From: Bradyrhizobiaceae bacterium
Lineage (GTDB): Bacteria; Pseudomonadota; Alphaproteobacteria; Rhizobiales; Xanthobacteraceae
NCBI GenBank assembly: GCA_947481685.1
Contig: CANKHA010000002.1
Coordinates: forward strand, 1-64,000
DNA length: 64,000 bases
Direction of reading: 5' to 3'
Made by a program: the position numbers and the translations under genes. Shown here piece after piece: positions 45,731 through 55,460 of this stretch. The notes beneath the pieces were generated by a model. That model worked only from the letters and a program-made list of their open reading frames with translations. It ran no database searches and was not told the origin of the DNA. Each line of letters begins with the position of its first letter. Position 1 is the first letter of the stretch.

Positions 45731-46964
45731 TTGTTCAGCCGGTGCGGGCGTTATCATCAATCTGAGCAATCAAACCGAGGCGTTCATCGTTACCGGCGGC
45801 ACATCCGCTGACACCATCACCACCGGTAATGGGGCTGATACCATCACGGGCGGTAACGGAGCGGATATCATCAGCGCTGGCGGAGGCATCGACACCATCA
45901 ACGGCTTCGTTGGAGCGGACACGGTTGATGGCGGCGCGCAAACCGACACCATTGTCTTGACCGGGACTTCGGCTGACCTGAACGCGGCTGCAAATGGCGA
46001 TATCGTAAACGTAGAGGCGGTTTCCGCAGCGGGCGCGGCAGGCAGCGTCACGATCGACCTGCACCTTCAGACCGAAGGCTTCACCATCACGGGCGGCACC
46101 TCCGCAGACACGATTACCGGCGGAGCCGGTGTTGACTCCATCAGCGCCGGCGCCGGAAATGACTTCATCAATGGCTTTGTCGGAGCGGACACGGTCGACG
46201 GCGGCACGAATACCGACACGATTTTCCTTGACGCAACTTCGACAGATTTGAACGCGGCGATTAATACCCAAATCGTCAACGTGGAAGAGGTGAATGCGTC
46301 AGGGGCGAGCGCTGACGTCACTGTCGACCTGCATCTCCAGACCGAAGGCTTCATCATTACCGGCAGCGCGTTTAACGACATCATCACCGGCGGTGCCGCC
46401 GCGAACGCGATCACTGCGGGAGCCGGCAACGACACCGTCACCGGTGGTGCGGGCAATGACACGCTCTTTGGCAGCGGCGATGATGACGTGCTGGAAGGCC
46501 TCGGCGGCAACGATACGATCAACGGCGGCACCGGCAACGACACCGTGTCCTACGCCAATGCGGCTGCGGGTGTGACCGTCGATCTTGCACTCACGACCCA
46601 GCAGAACACCGTAGGTGCGGGATTGGATACGATCACGCTGACCGAGAACCTGACCGGCTCCGGCTTTGCCGACACGCTGCACGGCAGCAGCATCGACAAC
46701 ACGCTGACGGGCGGCGCGGGCAACGACGCGTTCATCTTCAATACAGGGGATGCGCATGACACGATTGCCGATTTCGATGCCGGCGCAAGCGTTAGCGACG
46801 TCCTCGATCTGCGTACCTGGGGCTTCGGTGACTTCAGCGAAGTGACCGATCTGGCGACTGACGTTGGCGCGGACATGACGATTAATTTCGGCGGCGGCAA
46901 TACGCTGACGCTTATCGGCGTGAACAAGGCCGATCTCGTCGCGAACGACTTCCTGCTCGCTTAA
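45627..46964 (+). pseudogene. RTX-type calcium-binding repeat protein, apparently lacking its 5' end
   Basis: From about 45735 to 46964 the frame encodes an Ala/Gly/Asp/Thr-rich protein with nonapeptide calcium repeats (GGxGxDxUx), for example TGGAGNDTLFGSG and EGLGGNDTINGGTGNDTV, and a C-terminal FNTGDAHDTIADFDAG...LIGVNKADLVANDF that looks like a type I secretion signal region. Two tandem modules are visible: 45774-46070 (99 aa) and 46071-46340 (90 aa), each ending in a TVDLHLQTEGF-like motif; a third begins at 46341. The only start upstream is GTG 45627 inside merR, which would add out-of-frame merR residues. Between the merR stop and the repeats no ATG, GTG or TTG is in frame. I therefore think the original 5' part is missing, or the ORF depends on read-through. 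Confidence 0.6.
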
Positions 46965-46975
46965 GGACGAAAGAC

Positions 46976-47022
46976 GGGCAGGGCGGGCTCCGGCGATTCT
47001 GCTGCCGGAGCCGATCCTGCCC
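46976..47022 (+). terminator. Hairpin after the RTX ORF
   Basis: GGGCAGG (46976-46982) with CCTGCCC (47016-47022) outside GGCTCCGGC (46986-46994) with GCCGGAGCC (47004-47012). Strong stem, T-tract weak (AGTTTCCG). Probable transcript end. Confidence 0.6.
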
Positions 47023-47604
47023 AGTTTCCGTGGCCCCTGGGACGGGGCAGACGGATATTGTCTGAGCGTGACATGGTGGCGCAGAAGTTCCAGCGGGCCA
47101 CATTTAGAGGTTTGCGCCCATACGCGCCTGCCGGTTTTTGAACCGATTGAAAGGCGCCCCTATACCGCGGCGGCCACCCTCCAAGTTACGAAAAGCATTT
47201 CGTTTTTTGCCAAAAGCCAGCCTCGATGCGTGTTTCCTCCGCCCTGGCGCAGCGTGCCCAAGGGCGCGCCATCGACCCCGTGGCGTTGTGCCGCCCATGC
47301 AACAACCGGCAGAATTTCCGGTGTTTCCGCCAAGCCGCCCATCGCGGAGATTGGTGGAGACCGTTGCTTTTTTTCTCCCGGCGAGTGAACATAGGTTCAC
47401 GGATGCGATGTGAACCTTGGGAGGGGTCGCCGCTGCCTATCTGCTGCCAGGCCGCGGTCAATGAGTAACAAAGCAAATTCTAAAACAGAATCCGGCTAGA
47501 CGGCGGCGCGATAACACCACGCACAGGGAACATGCGCCCCAAAGTTTGCCGGCGTTCACATCGCGGCTTGCTTAAACGTATTGAGGAATTAGGGACGGAC
47601 GGTC
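47023..47604. other. 582-nt intergenic region between RTX ORF and TctAB gene
   Basis: No gene accepted: several open frames of 60-106 residues exist in all directions but are Arg/Ala/Pro-rich and mutually overlapping. It contains three related 6-7 nt arms (GTGAAC 47385, GGTTCAC 47394, GTGAACC 47410) that can form two alternative hairpins. The last part (47470-47604) is likely the promoter region of the transporter gene. Confidence 0.4.
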
Positions 47605-49701
47605 ATGGATAGTTTTGTTTCAGAAGCAGCTTATATGGCGAGTTCCGCCGGCCAAGCGTTTGTTCTGCTGATGGAGCCTCATCGGCTCGGTTATCTCGGG
47701 TTGGGGTGCATCATGGGCCTCGTGCTCGGCATCGTGCCGGGCATCGGCGGACTGGCCGGCACCGCGATGCTGCTGCCTTTCACCTACGGCATGGACCCGT
47801 ATAGCGCCTTCGCGCTTCTGCTGGGTCTGGGGGCGACAACCGCCACGGGCGATCCCATTCCCGCGGTTCTGTTCGGGGTGCCAGGTGGCGCTGCATCTGC
47901 GGCAACCGTGCTCGACGGATATCCGATGGCGAAGCGTGGCGAAGCCGGCCGTGCCTTGAGCGCGGCTTATATGTCTTCGCTTCTTGGCGGCGTCTTCGGG
48001 GCTATCCTGCTGGCTTTCACGATCCCGATCCTGCGCCCCATCATGCTTTATCTCGGCTCGCCGGAGCTTCTCGCTTTCGCGGTGCTCGGTATCTCGATGG
48101 TCGCGATTCTGTCGGGTAATTCGCCACTGCGGGGCATGACCGCCGGTTGCGCCGGCATCATGCTGGCGATGATCGGTTCCGATCCGCAAACCGGCACGCT
48201 GCGCTGGACCTTCAACAGCCTGTATCTGTGGGACGGCCTGCCTTTGACGCCGATGCTGCTCGGCGTGTTTGCGTTGCCGGAACTCTGCGACTTGCTGATC
48301 TCCCGCCTCGCCATCGCCAAGACCGGCGAAAAGCTCGATGTCTATAAGGGGCAGTGGCAGGGCGTGGTCGATTGCTGGGATAATATGTGGCTGATCGTGC
48401 GCTGCTCCTGGATCGGCGGCGGCATCGGCTCCATCCCCGGCATCGGCGGTTCGGTCATCGACTGGCTCGCCTATGGTCATGCCCTCAAGACGGAAAAGGG
48501 TGCGTCCCTGACCTTCGGCAAGGGCGACGTGCGCGGCGTGATCGCTTCCGAAAGCTCCAACAACGCCAAGGAGGGTGGCTCGCTCGTTCCGACCATCGCC
48601 TTCGGCGTTCCTGGCAGCGCGGGCATGGCGATCCTGCTCGGCGCCTTCCTGATGCACGGCCTCGTGCCCGGCCCCGACATGCTGTCGAAGAACCTGACCA
48701 TCACCTATTCGATGGTGTGGTCGGTTGCGCTCGCCAACATCCTCGGCGCCGGCATGTGTTACGCTTTCAGCCCGCAATTCGCGCGGCTGGCGACGTTGCG
48801 CTACACGCTGATCCTGCCGGCGGTGCTCAGCATCGTCTATATCGGCGGCTTCGAAGCCTCGCGTGACTGGGGCGATCTCTACAGCCTGCTGTTCTTCGGT
48901 CTCGTCGGCTGGCTGATGAAGCAGTTCAAATGGCCGCGCCCGCCGCTGATTCTCGGCGTGGTGTTGGGCGACACGATCGAACGCTATCTGTTCATCTCGA
49001 TCGAACGCTATGGTGTCAGCTGGTTCGCGCGGCCGGTGGTGGCCATCCTGTTCCTGATGGCCTTCTTCGGAGTTGTGCGGCCGTTGCTGCAGGACATCCG
49101 CATCCACGGCGGCGTCAAGAATATGCTGAGTGGATTCCAGGCGCCAAAGTTCCGCCTCTCGCAACTGTTCACGATCTTCGTGATCGCGGTCGTCGTATGC
49201 GCGTTGATAGCGGCTACCGGGTGGGGCTTTAAAGCCCAAATCGTGCCGGTGATTGTCGGTGTGGTGGCGTTCCTGACTGCCTCGCTGAGCCTGTTCAACG
49301 ACATGTGCCGCAAGCCGGAAGAGGACAAGTCGGAAAGCATCGCTGACAAGGAGCAGCACCAGGTTGAGCAGAAGATCCACATGGATATGACGTCCGACAC
49401 CGGGCATCTCGAGCTTGAGACGATCATCAGGCGCGCCATTCTGTTCTTCAGCTACCTGATCTGCTTCATGGGTTCGATGGCGACCATCGGTTTGATCCCG
49501 ACAGCATTGTGCTTCGTCATCATCTTCATGCGGATCGAGGGTCCGGAACGCTGGAAGCTGGTGCTGGTCTACGCGACCTGCGTGGTCATCGGCATCTACG
49601 TCGCCTTCGACCAGTTCATGGCTGTGCCGTGGCCCCAGACATTGGTCGGAACGTATCTCGCACCGTCGTTCCCATTCCTGAAAATGATCCCTTCGCTCTG
49701 A
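47605..49701 (+). CDS. Tripartite tricarboxylate transporter: TctA permease fused to a TctB-like domain
   Basis: A 698-residue inner-membrane protein. The N-terminal about 500 residues are TctA: GCIMGLVLGIVPGIGGLAGTAML, GATTATGDPIPAVLFGVPGGAASAATVLDGYPMAKRGEAGRALSAAYMSS (key GVPGG and DGYP motifs), SIPGIGGSVIDWLAYGHA, FGVPGSAGMA, ANILGAGMCYAFSP. The C-terminal 170 residues carry four further helices (YLICFMGSMATIGLIPTALCFVIIFM, VYATCVVIGIYVAFDQFMAVPWP) that resemble TctB, normally a separate small subunit. The extracytoplasmic binding protein TctC is not adjacent. Substrate (citrate-like carboxylate) is inferred from the family only. The start ATG 47605 is weakly supported. Confidence 0.85.
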   Translation: MDSFVSEAAYMASSAGQAFVLLMEPHRLGYLGLGCIMGLVLGIVPGIGGLAGTAMLLPFTYGMDPYSAFALLLGLGATTATGDPIPAVLFGVPGGAASAATVLDGYPMAKRGEAGRALSAAYMSSLLGGVFGAILLAFTIPILRPIMLYLGSPELLAFAVLGISMVAILSGNSPLRGMTAGCAGIMLAMIGSDPQTGTLRWTFNSLYLWDGLPLTPMLLGVFALPELCDLLISRLAIAKTGEKLDVYKGQWQGVVDCWDNMWLIVRCSWIGGGIGSIPGIGGSVIDWLAYGHALKTEKGASLTFGKGDVRGVIASESSNNAKEGGSLVPTIAFGVPGSAGMAILLGAFLMHGLVPGPDMLSKNLTITYSMVWSVALANILGAGMCYAFSPQFARLATLRYTLILPAVLSIVYIGGFEASRDWGDLYSLLFFGLVGWLMKQFKWPRPPLILGVVLGDTIERYLFISIERYGVSWFARPVVAILFLMAFFGVVRPLLQDIRIHGGVKNMLSGFQAPKFRLSQLFTIFVIAVVVCALIAATGWGFKAQIVPVIVGVVAFLTASLSLFNDMCRKPEEDKSESIADKEQHQVEQKIHMDMTSDTGHLELETIIRRAILFFSYLICFMGSMATIGLIPTALCFVIIFMRIEGPERWKLVLVYATCVVIGIYVAFDQFMAVPWPQTLVGTYLAPSFPFLKMIPSL

Positions 49702-49732
49702 TCTCCACAGGCAGAGGGTTTCAAGAACTCCT

Positions 49733-49760
49733 TTCGGCTGCCGCCTTCGCGGCAGCCGAA
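49733..49760 (+). terminator. Perfect hairpin after the TctAB gene
   Basis: TTCGGCTGCCGC (49733-49744) pairs perfectly with GCGGCAGCCGAA (49749-49760), loop CTTC. The tail ATCGTTTG is only weakly T-rich. Likely terminator. Confidence 0.65.
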
Positions 49761-49936
49761 ATCGTTTGCGCAACCAATAATTTACCATGCCAGGCCCCAT
49801 TTCCGCCGCCTTAGCGTGGCGGTAATGTGTTTGGTTAATGGTGTCCGTCGCCGTTCTGGCAACGGAGATTCTCTCGGCGGTTTCTTGTAATCGCCAACGC
49901 TTCCAGCATTTCCTGGAATGCGCTTACGGGGACGGA

Positions 49937-50845
49937 ATGGGGCGAGGGGAATTGACGAGCTTTGCGCGGACGGGCGTGGCTATGATTGCCTGCCTGACGC
50001 TCGCCAATTGCGCGTCCAAGCTCGATCCGAAATATGGCGTTTCCACCAGCCCTCGCGTCGTTGCTGACGGCACCTCGGTTCCGAAGGGCGGCGGCACCTA
50101 TCGCGTGGGCAAGCCCTACGTGGTTGCCGGCCGCACGTACGTTCCGGAAGAGAACGTCAGCTATCGCGCCGAAGGCATGGCCTCCTGGTATGGGGACGAT
50201 TTCCATGGCCGCCTGACGGCCAACGGCGAAGTCTATGACATGAACTCGATTTCGGCTGCGCATCCGACACTGCCGATGCCTTGCTATGTGCGGGTGACCA
50301 ATCTCGCCAACAAGAAATCGATTGTGGTCCGGGTCAATGACCGCGGTCCTTTCGCGGCAAATCGCGTCATCGACCTGTCGGTTCGGACGGCAAAGCTGCT
50401 TGAATTCCACTCTCGCGGTCTGGCGCGTGTCCGTGTCGAGTATGTCGGCCGCGCTCCGCTGGAAGGCTCGGACGATCGCCAGCTTGTGGCGACCCTGCGT
50501 GACGGCGAGGCGGCCCCGGCGCCGTCCCAGGTCCGCGTTGCCTCGGCAAAACCGTTTTTGCCCGAGCAGAAGCCGGCGATTGCGGAGTCTGAAGACCGCA
50601 TGCCCAATCTGCCCGAAATCTCTGCCCAGGCGTCATCGCGGGATGGAGAGCCAGATCTCCCGAGGCTCGGCCGCACGGCGCCGGCTCGCAATGCCCGGGT
50701 CGAAGCCATGGCTCTGCCGCCTGCGAGCGCGGGATATGAGCCCACCACGGACGCTCCCAGACGTTCGGTCTCGCCTGTTTCGGCTTTCGCGCCAACGCGC
50801 TATGATGCCCCCGCTGCATTCTTGAGCGGTCGCGGCCTTTACTGA
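49937..50845 (+). CDS. rlpA: Septal ring lytic transglycosylase RlpA family lipoprotein
   Basis: A 302-residue lipoprotein. Hydrophobic N-terminus with lipobox LTLANC, then the double-psi beta-barrel RlpA domain (about 75-165) with GMASWYGDDFHGRLTANGEVYDM (SWYG motif), LPMPCYVRVTNLANKKSIVVRVNDRGPFAANRVIDLS and the conserved D in VNDRGPF. The C-terminal half is Pro/Ala-rich with no SPOR domain. In Pseudomonas RlpA cleaves denuded glycan strands. I start at ATG 49937; the 33-codon extension from 49838 lacks character. It is next to dacC, another cell-wall enzyme. Confidence 0.9.
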   Translation: MGRGELTSFARTGVAMIACLTLANCASKLDPKYGVSTSPRVVADGTSVPKGGGTYRVGKPYVVAGRTYVPEENVSYRAEGMASWYGDDFHGRLTANGEVYDMNSISAAHPTLPMPCYVRVTNLANKKSIVVRVNDRGPFAANRVIDLSVRTAKLLEFHSRGLARVRVEYVGRAPLEGSDDRQLVATLRDGEAAPAPSQVRVASAKPFLPEQKPAIAESEDRMPNLPEISAQASSRDGEPDLPRLGRTAPARNARVEAMALPPASAGYEPTTDAPRRSVSPVSAFAPTRYDAPAAFLSGRGLY

Positions 50846-50908
50846 TACGCACGAACCATCGCAAGAGAATTGCGGGCTTGAACGAGCGGCCTCGAAGGAG
50901 GGGCGCGG

Positions 50909-52114
50909 ATGCCTGAGTTTTTTGTCCGGATGATTGCCGCTTTGCGGAAACCGTGGCTGTGGGTCTTTGCCGTCGCTCTTGGTGTTGCGGCTGTGCCGGC
51001 CGTAGCGCAGAAGGGCGACAATTTCCAAACGAGCGTGCCGCACGCCATCCTGATCGAGGCAGAGAGCGGCAGCGTCCTCTATGAGCGCGCTGCCGACGAT
51101 CTGGTGTATCCGGCCTCGCTTGCCAAGCTGATGACCGCAGAGTTCGTTTTCAACGAACTCCACAAGGGCAACATCACGCAGGACGATCTGGTGGTGTTTA
51201 GCGAAAATGCATGGCGCAAAGGCGGCGCACCTTCGCACACGTCCAGCATGTTTGCGCCGCTCAATAGCAAGGTGAGGGTCGGCGACATCCTGCACGGCAT
51301 CATTGTCCAGTCCGGCAATGACGCCTGTATCGCAATGGCGGAAGCGCTTGCGGGCAACGAGACCGCATTCGGAATTCAACTGACGAACCGCGCCCGAGAG
51401 CTTGGACTGACCAAGTCGACTTTTACGAATGCGACAGGCCTTCACGAACCCGGCCTGAAAGTGACCGCGCGCGAACTCGGCAAGCTGGCGCAGCACATCA
51501 TCAAGACCTATCCAGATTTCTACACAATCTACGGCGAACGTGAATTCACCTGGAATAAGATCCGGCAATTCAACCGCAATCCGCTGCTGGCCTCCGGCGC
51601 GGACGGCATGAAGACGGGTTTCACCAAGGAAGCAGGATACGGTCTCGTCGCTTCATCCTCCCAGAACGGAATGCGGCTCATCGCGGTTGTCATGGGCGCG
51701 AAAGGCGAGAAAGAACGCGCTGACGAAGGCCGCAAAATGCTGGACTGGGGCTTTCGGACATTCGAGGCGCGGACACTGTTCGCCGAGGGGCAAACGGTCG
51801 GTGAAGCCAAAGTCTTCGGTGGCGAGAAAGGCTATGTGCCGCTCGTTGGCGACGGCGCGATCCAGCTGATGGTTCCGCGCAATCTCAATGAAAAGATCGT
51901 TGCGAAGGTGACCTATAGCGGCCCGCTCTCTGCTCCCGTCGAGAGCGGCAAGCGAGCGGGCGTTCTGAAGGTCTGGCGCGGCGATACCCTGGCACTGGAA
52001 GCGCCGCTGAAAACCGGAGACGATGTCAAACGCGGAACGCTTACGCAGCGCGCCTTCGACGCCATGGCGGAATCGGTGATCGTGCTGTTCCGCGCAGGAG
52101 CTGACCGCCTTTAG
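50909..52114 (+). CDS. dacC: D-alanyl-D-alanine carboxypeptidase (PBP5/6-type)
   Basis: Removes the terminal D-Ala of peptidoglycan stem peptides. The 401 residues have a signal peptide (about 1-33), the active-site SLAK (S70, K73) in YPASLAKLMTA, the SGN motif in VQSGNDACIA, and KTG in DGMKTGFTKEAGYG. The C-terminal domain (about 300-401) matches PBP5_C and ends with a hydrophobic FDAMAESVIVLFRAGADRL that may be the membrane anchor. Start ATG 50909 after GGAGGGGCGCGG. A 10-bp hairpin overlaps its stop and precedes tmk. The symbol is tentative among DacA/DacC/DacD. Confidence 0.9.
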   Translation: MPEFFVRMIAALRKPWLWVFAVALGVAAVPAVAQKGDNFQTSVPHAILIEAESGSVLYERAADDLVYPASLAKLMTAEFVFNELHKGNITQDDLVVFSENAWRKGGAPSHTSSMFAPLNSKVRVGDILHGIIVQSGNDACIAMAEALAGNETAFGIQLTNRARELGLTKSTFTNATGLHEPGLKVTARELGKLAQHIIKTYPDFYTIYGEREFTWNKIRQFNRNPLLASGADGMKTGFTKEAGYGLVASSSQNGMRLIAVVMGAKGEKERADEGRKMLDWGFRTFEARTLFAEGQTVGEAKVFGGEKGYVPLVGDGAIQLMVPRNLNEKIVAKVTYSGPLSAPVESGKRAGVLKVWRGDTLALEAPLKTGDDVKRGTLTQRAFDAMAESVIVLFRAGADRL

Positions 52115-52123
52115 GCGGTCAGC
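52100..52123 (+). other. Perfect 10-bp hairpin across the dacC stop codon
   Basis: GCTGACCGCC (52100-52109) pairs with GGCGGTCAGC (52114-52123), loop TTTA. The dacC stop TAG (52112-52114) sits in the loop, and tmk starts at 52133. Without a T-tract this is more likely a stability or coupling element than a terminator. Confidence 0.6.
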
Positions 52124-52132
52124 GAGATAACA

Positions 52133-52801
52133 ATGCGTGGACGCTTCATCACCTTCGAAGGCGGCGAAGGCACCGGCAAGTCCACGCATACCAAGCTGCT
52201 TGCCGAACGCCTCAAAAATCTGGGCATCGAGGTCGTGCTGACGCGCGAGCCGGGCGGATCGCCGGGTGCTGAAATCATTCGCTACGTCATCCTGTCGGGC
52301 GCGGCAAAACCGCTGGGAGCAGAAGCAGAAACGATGTTGTTTGCTTCCGCGCGCGACGATCACTTGAAAACCACGATCCGGCCCGCGCTCGCGCGGGGCG
52401 CCTGGGTGATTTGCGACCGGTTTGCGGATTCAACGCGTGTCTATCAGGGCATCGTGGGAGCGGTGGATCCGCGGCTGATCGGTGAGCTTGAGAGGATTAC
52501 TGTCGGCACCACGGTACCGGACCTGACGTTGGTCCTCGACGTGCCGGCCGCCGTGGGAATGGAGCGCGCCAACAAGCGGCGCGGTGCAGGGGAGGCCGAC
52601 CGTTTCGAGAGCGAGGCGCTGGAGTTTCATGAAAGGCTGCGCGCCGGTTTTCGCGCATTGGCCAAAAGCGAGCCCAACCGCTGCGTGCTCATCGACGTGA
52701 CTGCGCCACGTCCCGACGTCGCCGCCCAGATCTGGAGCGTGGTCGAACAACGGCTGCGTCCCATCGCAAAGGCGCCGATCGTGAATGAGGCTGGCCAGTG
52801 A
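52133..52801 (+). CDS. tmk: Thymidylate kinase
   Basis: Phosphorylates dTMP to dTDP. The 222 residues show the P-loop FEGGEGTGKSTHTKLLAERL (8-27), the DR(Y/H/F) motif in VICDRFADSTRVYQG, and the LID-type basic region NKRRGAGEADRFESEALEFHERLRAGF. Standard length. It overlaps holB by 4 nt (GTGA), a nearly universal pair in bacteria. Confidence 0.95.
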   Translation: MRGRFITFEGGEGTGKSTHTKLLAERLKNLGIEVVLTREPGGSPGAEIIRYVILSGAAKPLGAEAETMLFASARDDHLKTTIRPALARGAWVICDRFADSTRVYQGIVGAVDPRLIGELERITVGTTVPDLTLVLDVPAAVGMERANKRRGAGEADRFESEALEFHERLRAGFRALAKSEPNRCVLIDVTAPRPDVAAQIWSVVEQRLRPIAKAPIVNEAGQ

Positions 52802-53841
52802 GCGCGAACGACGAAGACGACTCCGGCGGCGGCTTGCATCCGCGTGAAGCCCAGTACTTGTTCGGTCACGCAGAGGCTGAGCGCACATTGCTTGAGGCGT
52901 ATCGCGGGGGACGTTTGCCGCATGCCTGGCTGATTGGCGGGCCGCGCGGCATCGGCAAGGCAACGCTGGCTTACCGTATGGCGCGCTTCGTGCTCGCGCA
53001 TCCCGATCCGAACGCGCCTGCGGTGCAATCCGCGCACTCTCTCGCGATCGATGCCGACCATCCCGTCGCCCGGCGCATGGCGGTGCAGGCGCAGGGCGAT
53101 CTCCTCGTGCTCGAACGCACGCTCAACGACAAGGGCAAGCTTCGGCAGGACATCGCGGTGGATGAGGTGCGCAAGACGGTTTCGTTCTTTGGCTCGACAG
53201 CGGGAGAAGGGGGCTGGCGCATTGCGATAGTCGATGCGGTCGATGAATTGAATGCCGCTGGCGCCAACGCGCTTTTGAAAATCATCGAAGAGCCGCCTCC
53301 ACGCGCACTGCTGCTTCTGGTCAGCCACGCGCGCGGAACGGTAATGCCCACCATCCGGTCACGTTGCCGCGTGCTCGATCTGCGGCCGCTATCGACTCCG
53401 GAAGTGGGCCAGGCTGTGGCTTCGGCGGTCGGCCGCGAAACTGACGCGGAAATGATGGCCGTCGCGGCGCTCGCCGACGGTAGCGTGGGCCGCGCACTGG
53501 CCATGCTGGATGGGCCCGCTCTGGCGCTCCGGGATCGCCTGACGCAGATGCTCGAGCGTCTGCCGGAAGTCGATCCCATGGCGCTCCACGGGCTGGGCGA
53601 GGCCATGGCTGGCGTCGATCCGCAGCCGCTGGCGACCTTTGTCGATACCGTGAATGCGTGGCTGTCGGCCCGTCTTGCCATGCCCCAGGAGTCCGGACGG
53701 ATGGCCCGGATCGCCGAGGTCTGGGACAAGGTCAATCGCGCGGCGCGAGACGCCGAAATATTCAATCTTGAGCGAAAGCCGCTGGTCTTTTCCGTCTTTG
53801 CGCTTCTCTCCGAGACAGCCCGGACACCCCGCAGCCCTTGA
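52798..53841 (+). CDS. holB: DNA polymerase III subunit delta'
   Basis: Clamp-loader subunit. The 347 residues include [22 protein letters not shown] (P-loop-like), [38 protein letters not shown] (Walker B and sensor region) and [13 protein letters not shown]. The zinc-binding cysteines of E. coli delta' are absent here, as usual for alphaproteobacteria. Start GTG 52798. The metG gene overlaps its 3' end in the longer frame but starts at 53895. Confidence 0.93.
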   Translation: MSANDEDDSGGGLHPREAQYLFGHAEAERTLLEAYRGGRLPHAWLIGGPRGIGKATLAYRMARFVLAHPDPNAPAVQSAHSLAIDADHPVARRMAVQAQGDLLVLERTLNDKGKLRQDIAVDEVRKTVSFFGSTAGEGGWRIAIVDAVDELNAAGANALLKIIEEPPPRALLLLVSHARGTVMPTIRSRCRVLDLRPLSTPEVGQAVASAVGRETDAEMMAVAALADGSVGRALAMLDGPALALRDRLTQMLERLPEVDPMALHGLGEAMAGVDPQPLATFVDTVNAWLSARLAMPQESGRMARIAEVWDKVNRAARDAEIFNLERKPLVFSVFALLSETARTPRSP

Positions 53842-53894
53842 TTTCCTCGCATTCTACAGGCACCAACGGCGGCCCGACCCATCAGAAATCCGCC

Positions 53895-55454
53895 ATGGCC
53901 AAGCCGAGCTTCTACATCACCACTGCGATCGCTTATCCCAATGGCGTGCCGCATATCGGGCACGCCTACGAAGCGATTGCGACCGATGCGATCGCGCGGT
54001 TCATGCGGCTCGACGGCTACGACGTCTATTTCCTCACCGGCACCGACGAGCACGGCCAGAAGATGCAGCAGACCGCCGCGAAGGAGGGGATTACTCCCGC
54101 GCAGCTGGTCGAGCGCAATGTGCCGATCTTCCAGGCCATGGTGAAAAAGCTGAATTGCTCCAACGACGACTTCATCCGCACCACGGAAGAGCGTCATCGC
54201 GTCTCATCGGCTGCGATCTGGGAAAAGATGGAGCAGGCGGGCGATATCTATCTGTCGAAATACGCCGGATGGTATTCGGTGCGCGACGAGGCCTTCTATG
54301 ACGAGAGCGAAACCACGCAGGCCGAAGGCGGCCAGCGCTTGGGCCCTCAGGGCACGCCGGTGGAGTGGGTGGAGGAGGAAAGCTACTTCTTCAAGCTTTC
54401 CGCCTATGAGCAGAAGCTGCTCGACCTCTACAAGAACCAGCCGGATTTTGTGCTTCCAAAGGAGCGGCTGAACGAAGTGTCGAGCTTCGTGCGCGGGGGT
54501 CTCAGGGACCTGTCGATTTCACGCACCACTTTCAACTGGGGCATTCCGGTACCCGGCAATCCCAAGCACATCATGTATGTGTGGGTGGATGCGCTGACGA
54601 ACTACATCACCGGCGTCGGCTATCCCGATACCGAGAGTGAGAAATTCAAGCGCTACTGGCCGGCCGCGTTGCATGTCATCGGCAAGGATATCGTGCGCTT
54701 CCACGCGGTCTATTGGCCGGCCTTTCTGATGTCGGCCGGCATTGCCTTGCCCAAACGCATCTTTTCGCACGGCTTCTTTCTCAGCCGCGGCGAGAAGATG
54801 TCGAAATCGCTCGGCAATGTGCTGGACCCCTTTACGCTGGCCGATACCTATGGCGTCGATCAGGTGCGCTACTTCGCGCTGCGCGAAGTGCCGTTCGGGC
54901 AGGATGGCAGCTATAGCCATGAGGCGATCATCAACCGCACCAATGCGGATCTCGCCAACGATCTCGGCAACCTGGCGCAGCGTTCGCTGTCGATGATCGG
55001 CAAGCAGCTTGGTGGCGTGCTGCCGAAACCGGGCGCGTTCACCGACAACGACAAAGCCATGCTGGCGTCAGCCGATGCGATGATCGACGCTGCACGCGAG
55101 CAAATGAACACGCAGCAATTGCATCAGGTGCTTGGGCTTGTTTGGGCCGTGGTGGCAGACGCCAACCGCTACTTTGCGGGCGAAGCGCCGTGGGCGGTGG
55201 CGAAGACCGATCCGGCGCGTCAGGGGACGATCCTTTACGTCACGGCGGAAGTGATCCGGCAGGTCGCAATTCTCGCGCAGCCCTTTGTGCCAAACTCCGC
55301 AAGCAAATTGCTGGACCTGCTGGCGGTGCCGGAGAATGCGCGTGATTTCAGTGCGCTCGGCAACGGGCAAAGACTGACTCCGGGAGCGCAGCTGCCTGCA
55401 CCCACGCCGGTGTTTCCGCGTTATGTTGAGCCCGAAGCCAGCGCGCCGAAGTAA
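53895..55454 (+). CDS. metG: Methionine--tRNA ligase
   Basis: Charges tRNA-Met. The 519 residues are class I synthetase: HIGH at PHIGHAY (20-23), KMSKS in [10 protein letters not shown] (around 300), and the anticodon-binding helical domain after that, with [21 protein letters not shown]. There is no C-terminal tRNA-binding (Arc1-like) domain and no four-cysteine zinc knot, so it is the shorter type. I start at ATG 53895 ([17 protein letters not shown]); the 57-nt longer frame overlaps holB. The metG-tatD-MBL order is common in alphaproteobacteria. Confidence 0.94.
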   Translation: MAKPSFYITTAIAYPNGVPHIGHAYEAIATDAIARFMRLDGYDVYFLTGTDEHGQKMQQTAAKEGITPAQLVERNVPIFQAMVKKLNCSNDDFIRTTEERHRVSSAAIWEKMEQAGDIYLSKYAGWYSVRDEAFYDESETTQAEGGQRLGPQGTPVEWVEEESYFFKLSAYEQKLLDLYKNQPDFVLPKERLNEVSSFVRGGLRDLSISRTTFNWGIPVPGNPKHIMYVWVDALTNYITGVGYPDTESEKFKRYWPAALHVIGKDIVRFHAVYWPAFLMSAGIALPKRIFSHGFFLSRGEKMSKSLGNVLDPFTLADTYGVDQVRYFALREVPFGQDGSYSHEAIINRTNADLANDLGNLAQRSLSMIGKQLGGVLPKPGAFTDNDKAMLASADAMIDAAREQMNTQQLHQVLGLVWAVVADANRYFAGEAPWAVAKTDPARQGTILYVTAEVIRQVAILAQPFVPNSASKLLDLLAVPENARDFSALGNGQRLTPGAQLPAPTPVFPRYVEPEASAPK

Positions 55455-55460
55455 GCCGTC

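Noticed and set aside
45774-46560. Regularly repeated DNA, considered as CRISPR or tandem repeat array
   Set aside because: The repeats encode RTX modules of unequal length (99 and 90 residues) and are not spaced like CRISPR repeats.
47068-47413. ORFs of about 90-106 residues on both strands
   Set aside because: Arg/Pro/Ala-rich and mutually overlapping; no start context and no domain.
45731-47604. A tRNA gene after ihfA-merR or elsewhere
   Set aside because: I looked for T-loop sequences (GGTTCGAATCC-like) in intergenic regions and saw none that sits in a tRNA context.
47620-49800. A 726-residue open frame antisense to the TctAB gene
   Set aside because: Low-complexity His/Arg/Asp/Gln composition typical of a shadow frame; the sense frame has clear TctA motifs.
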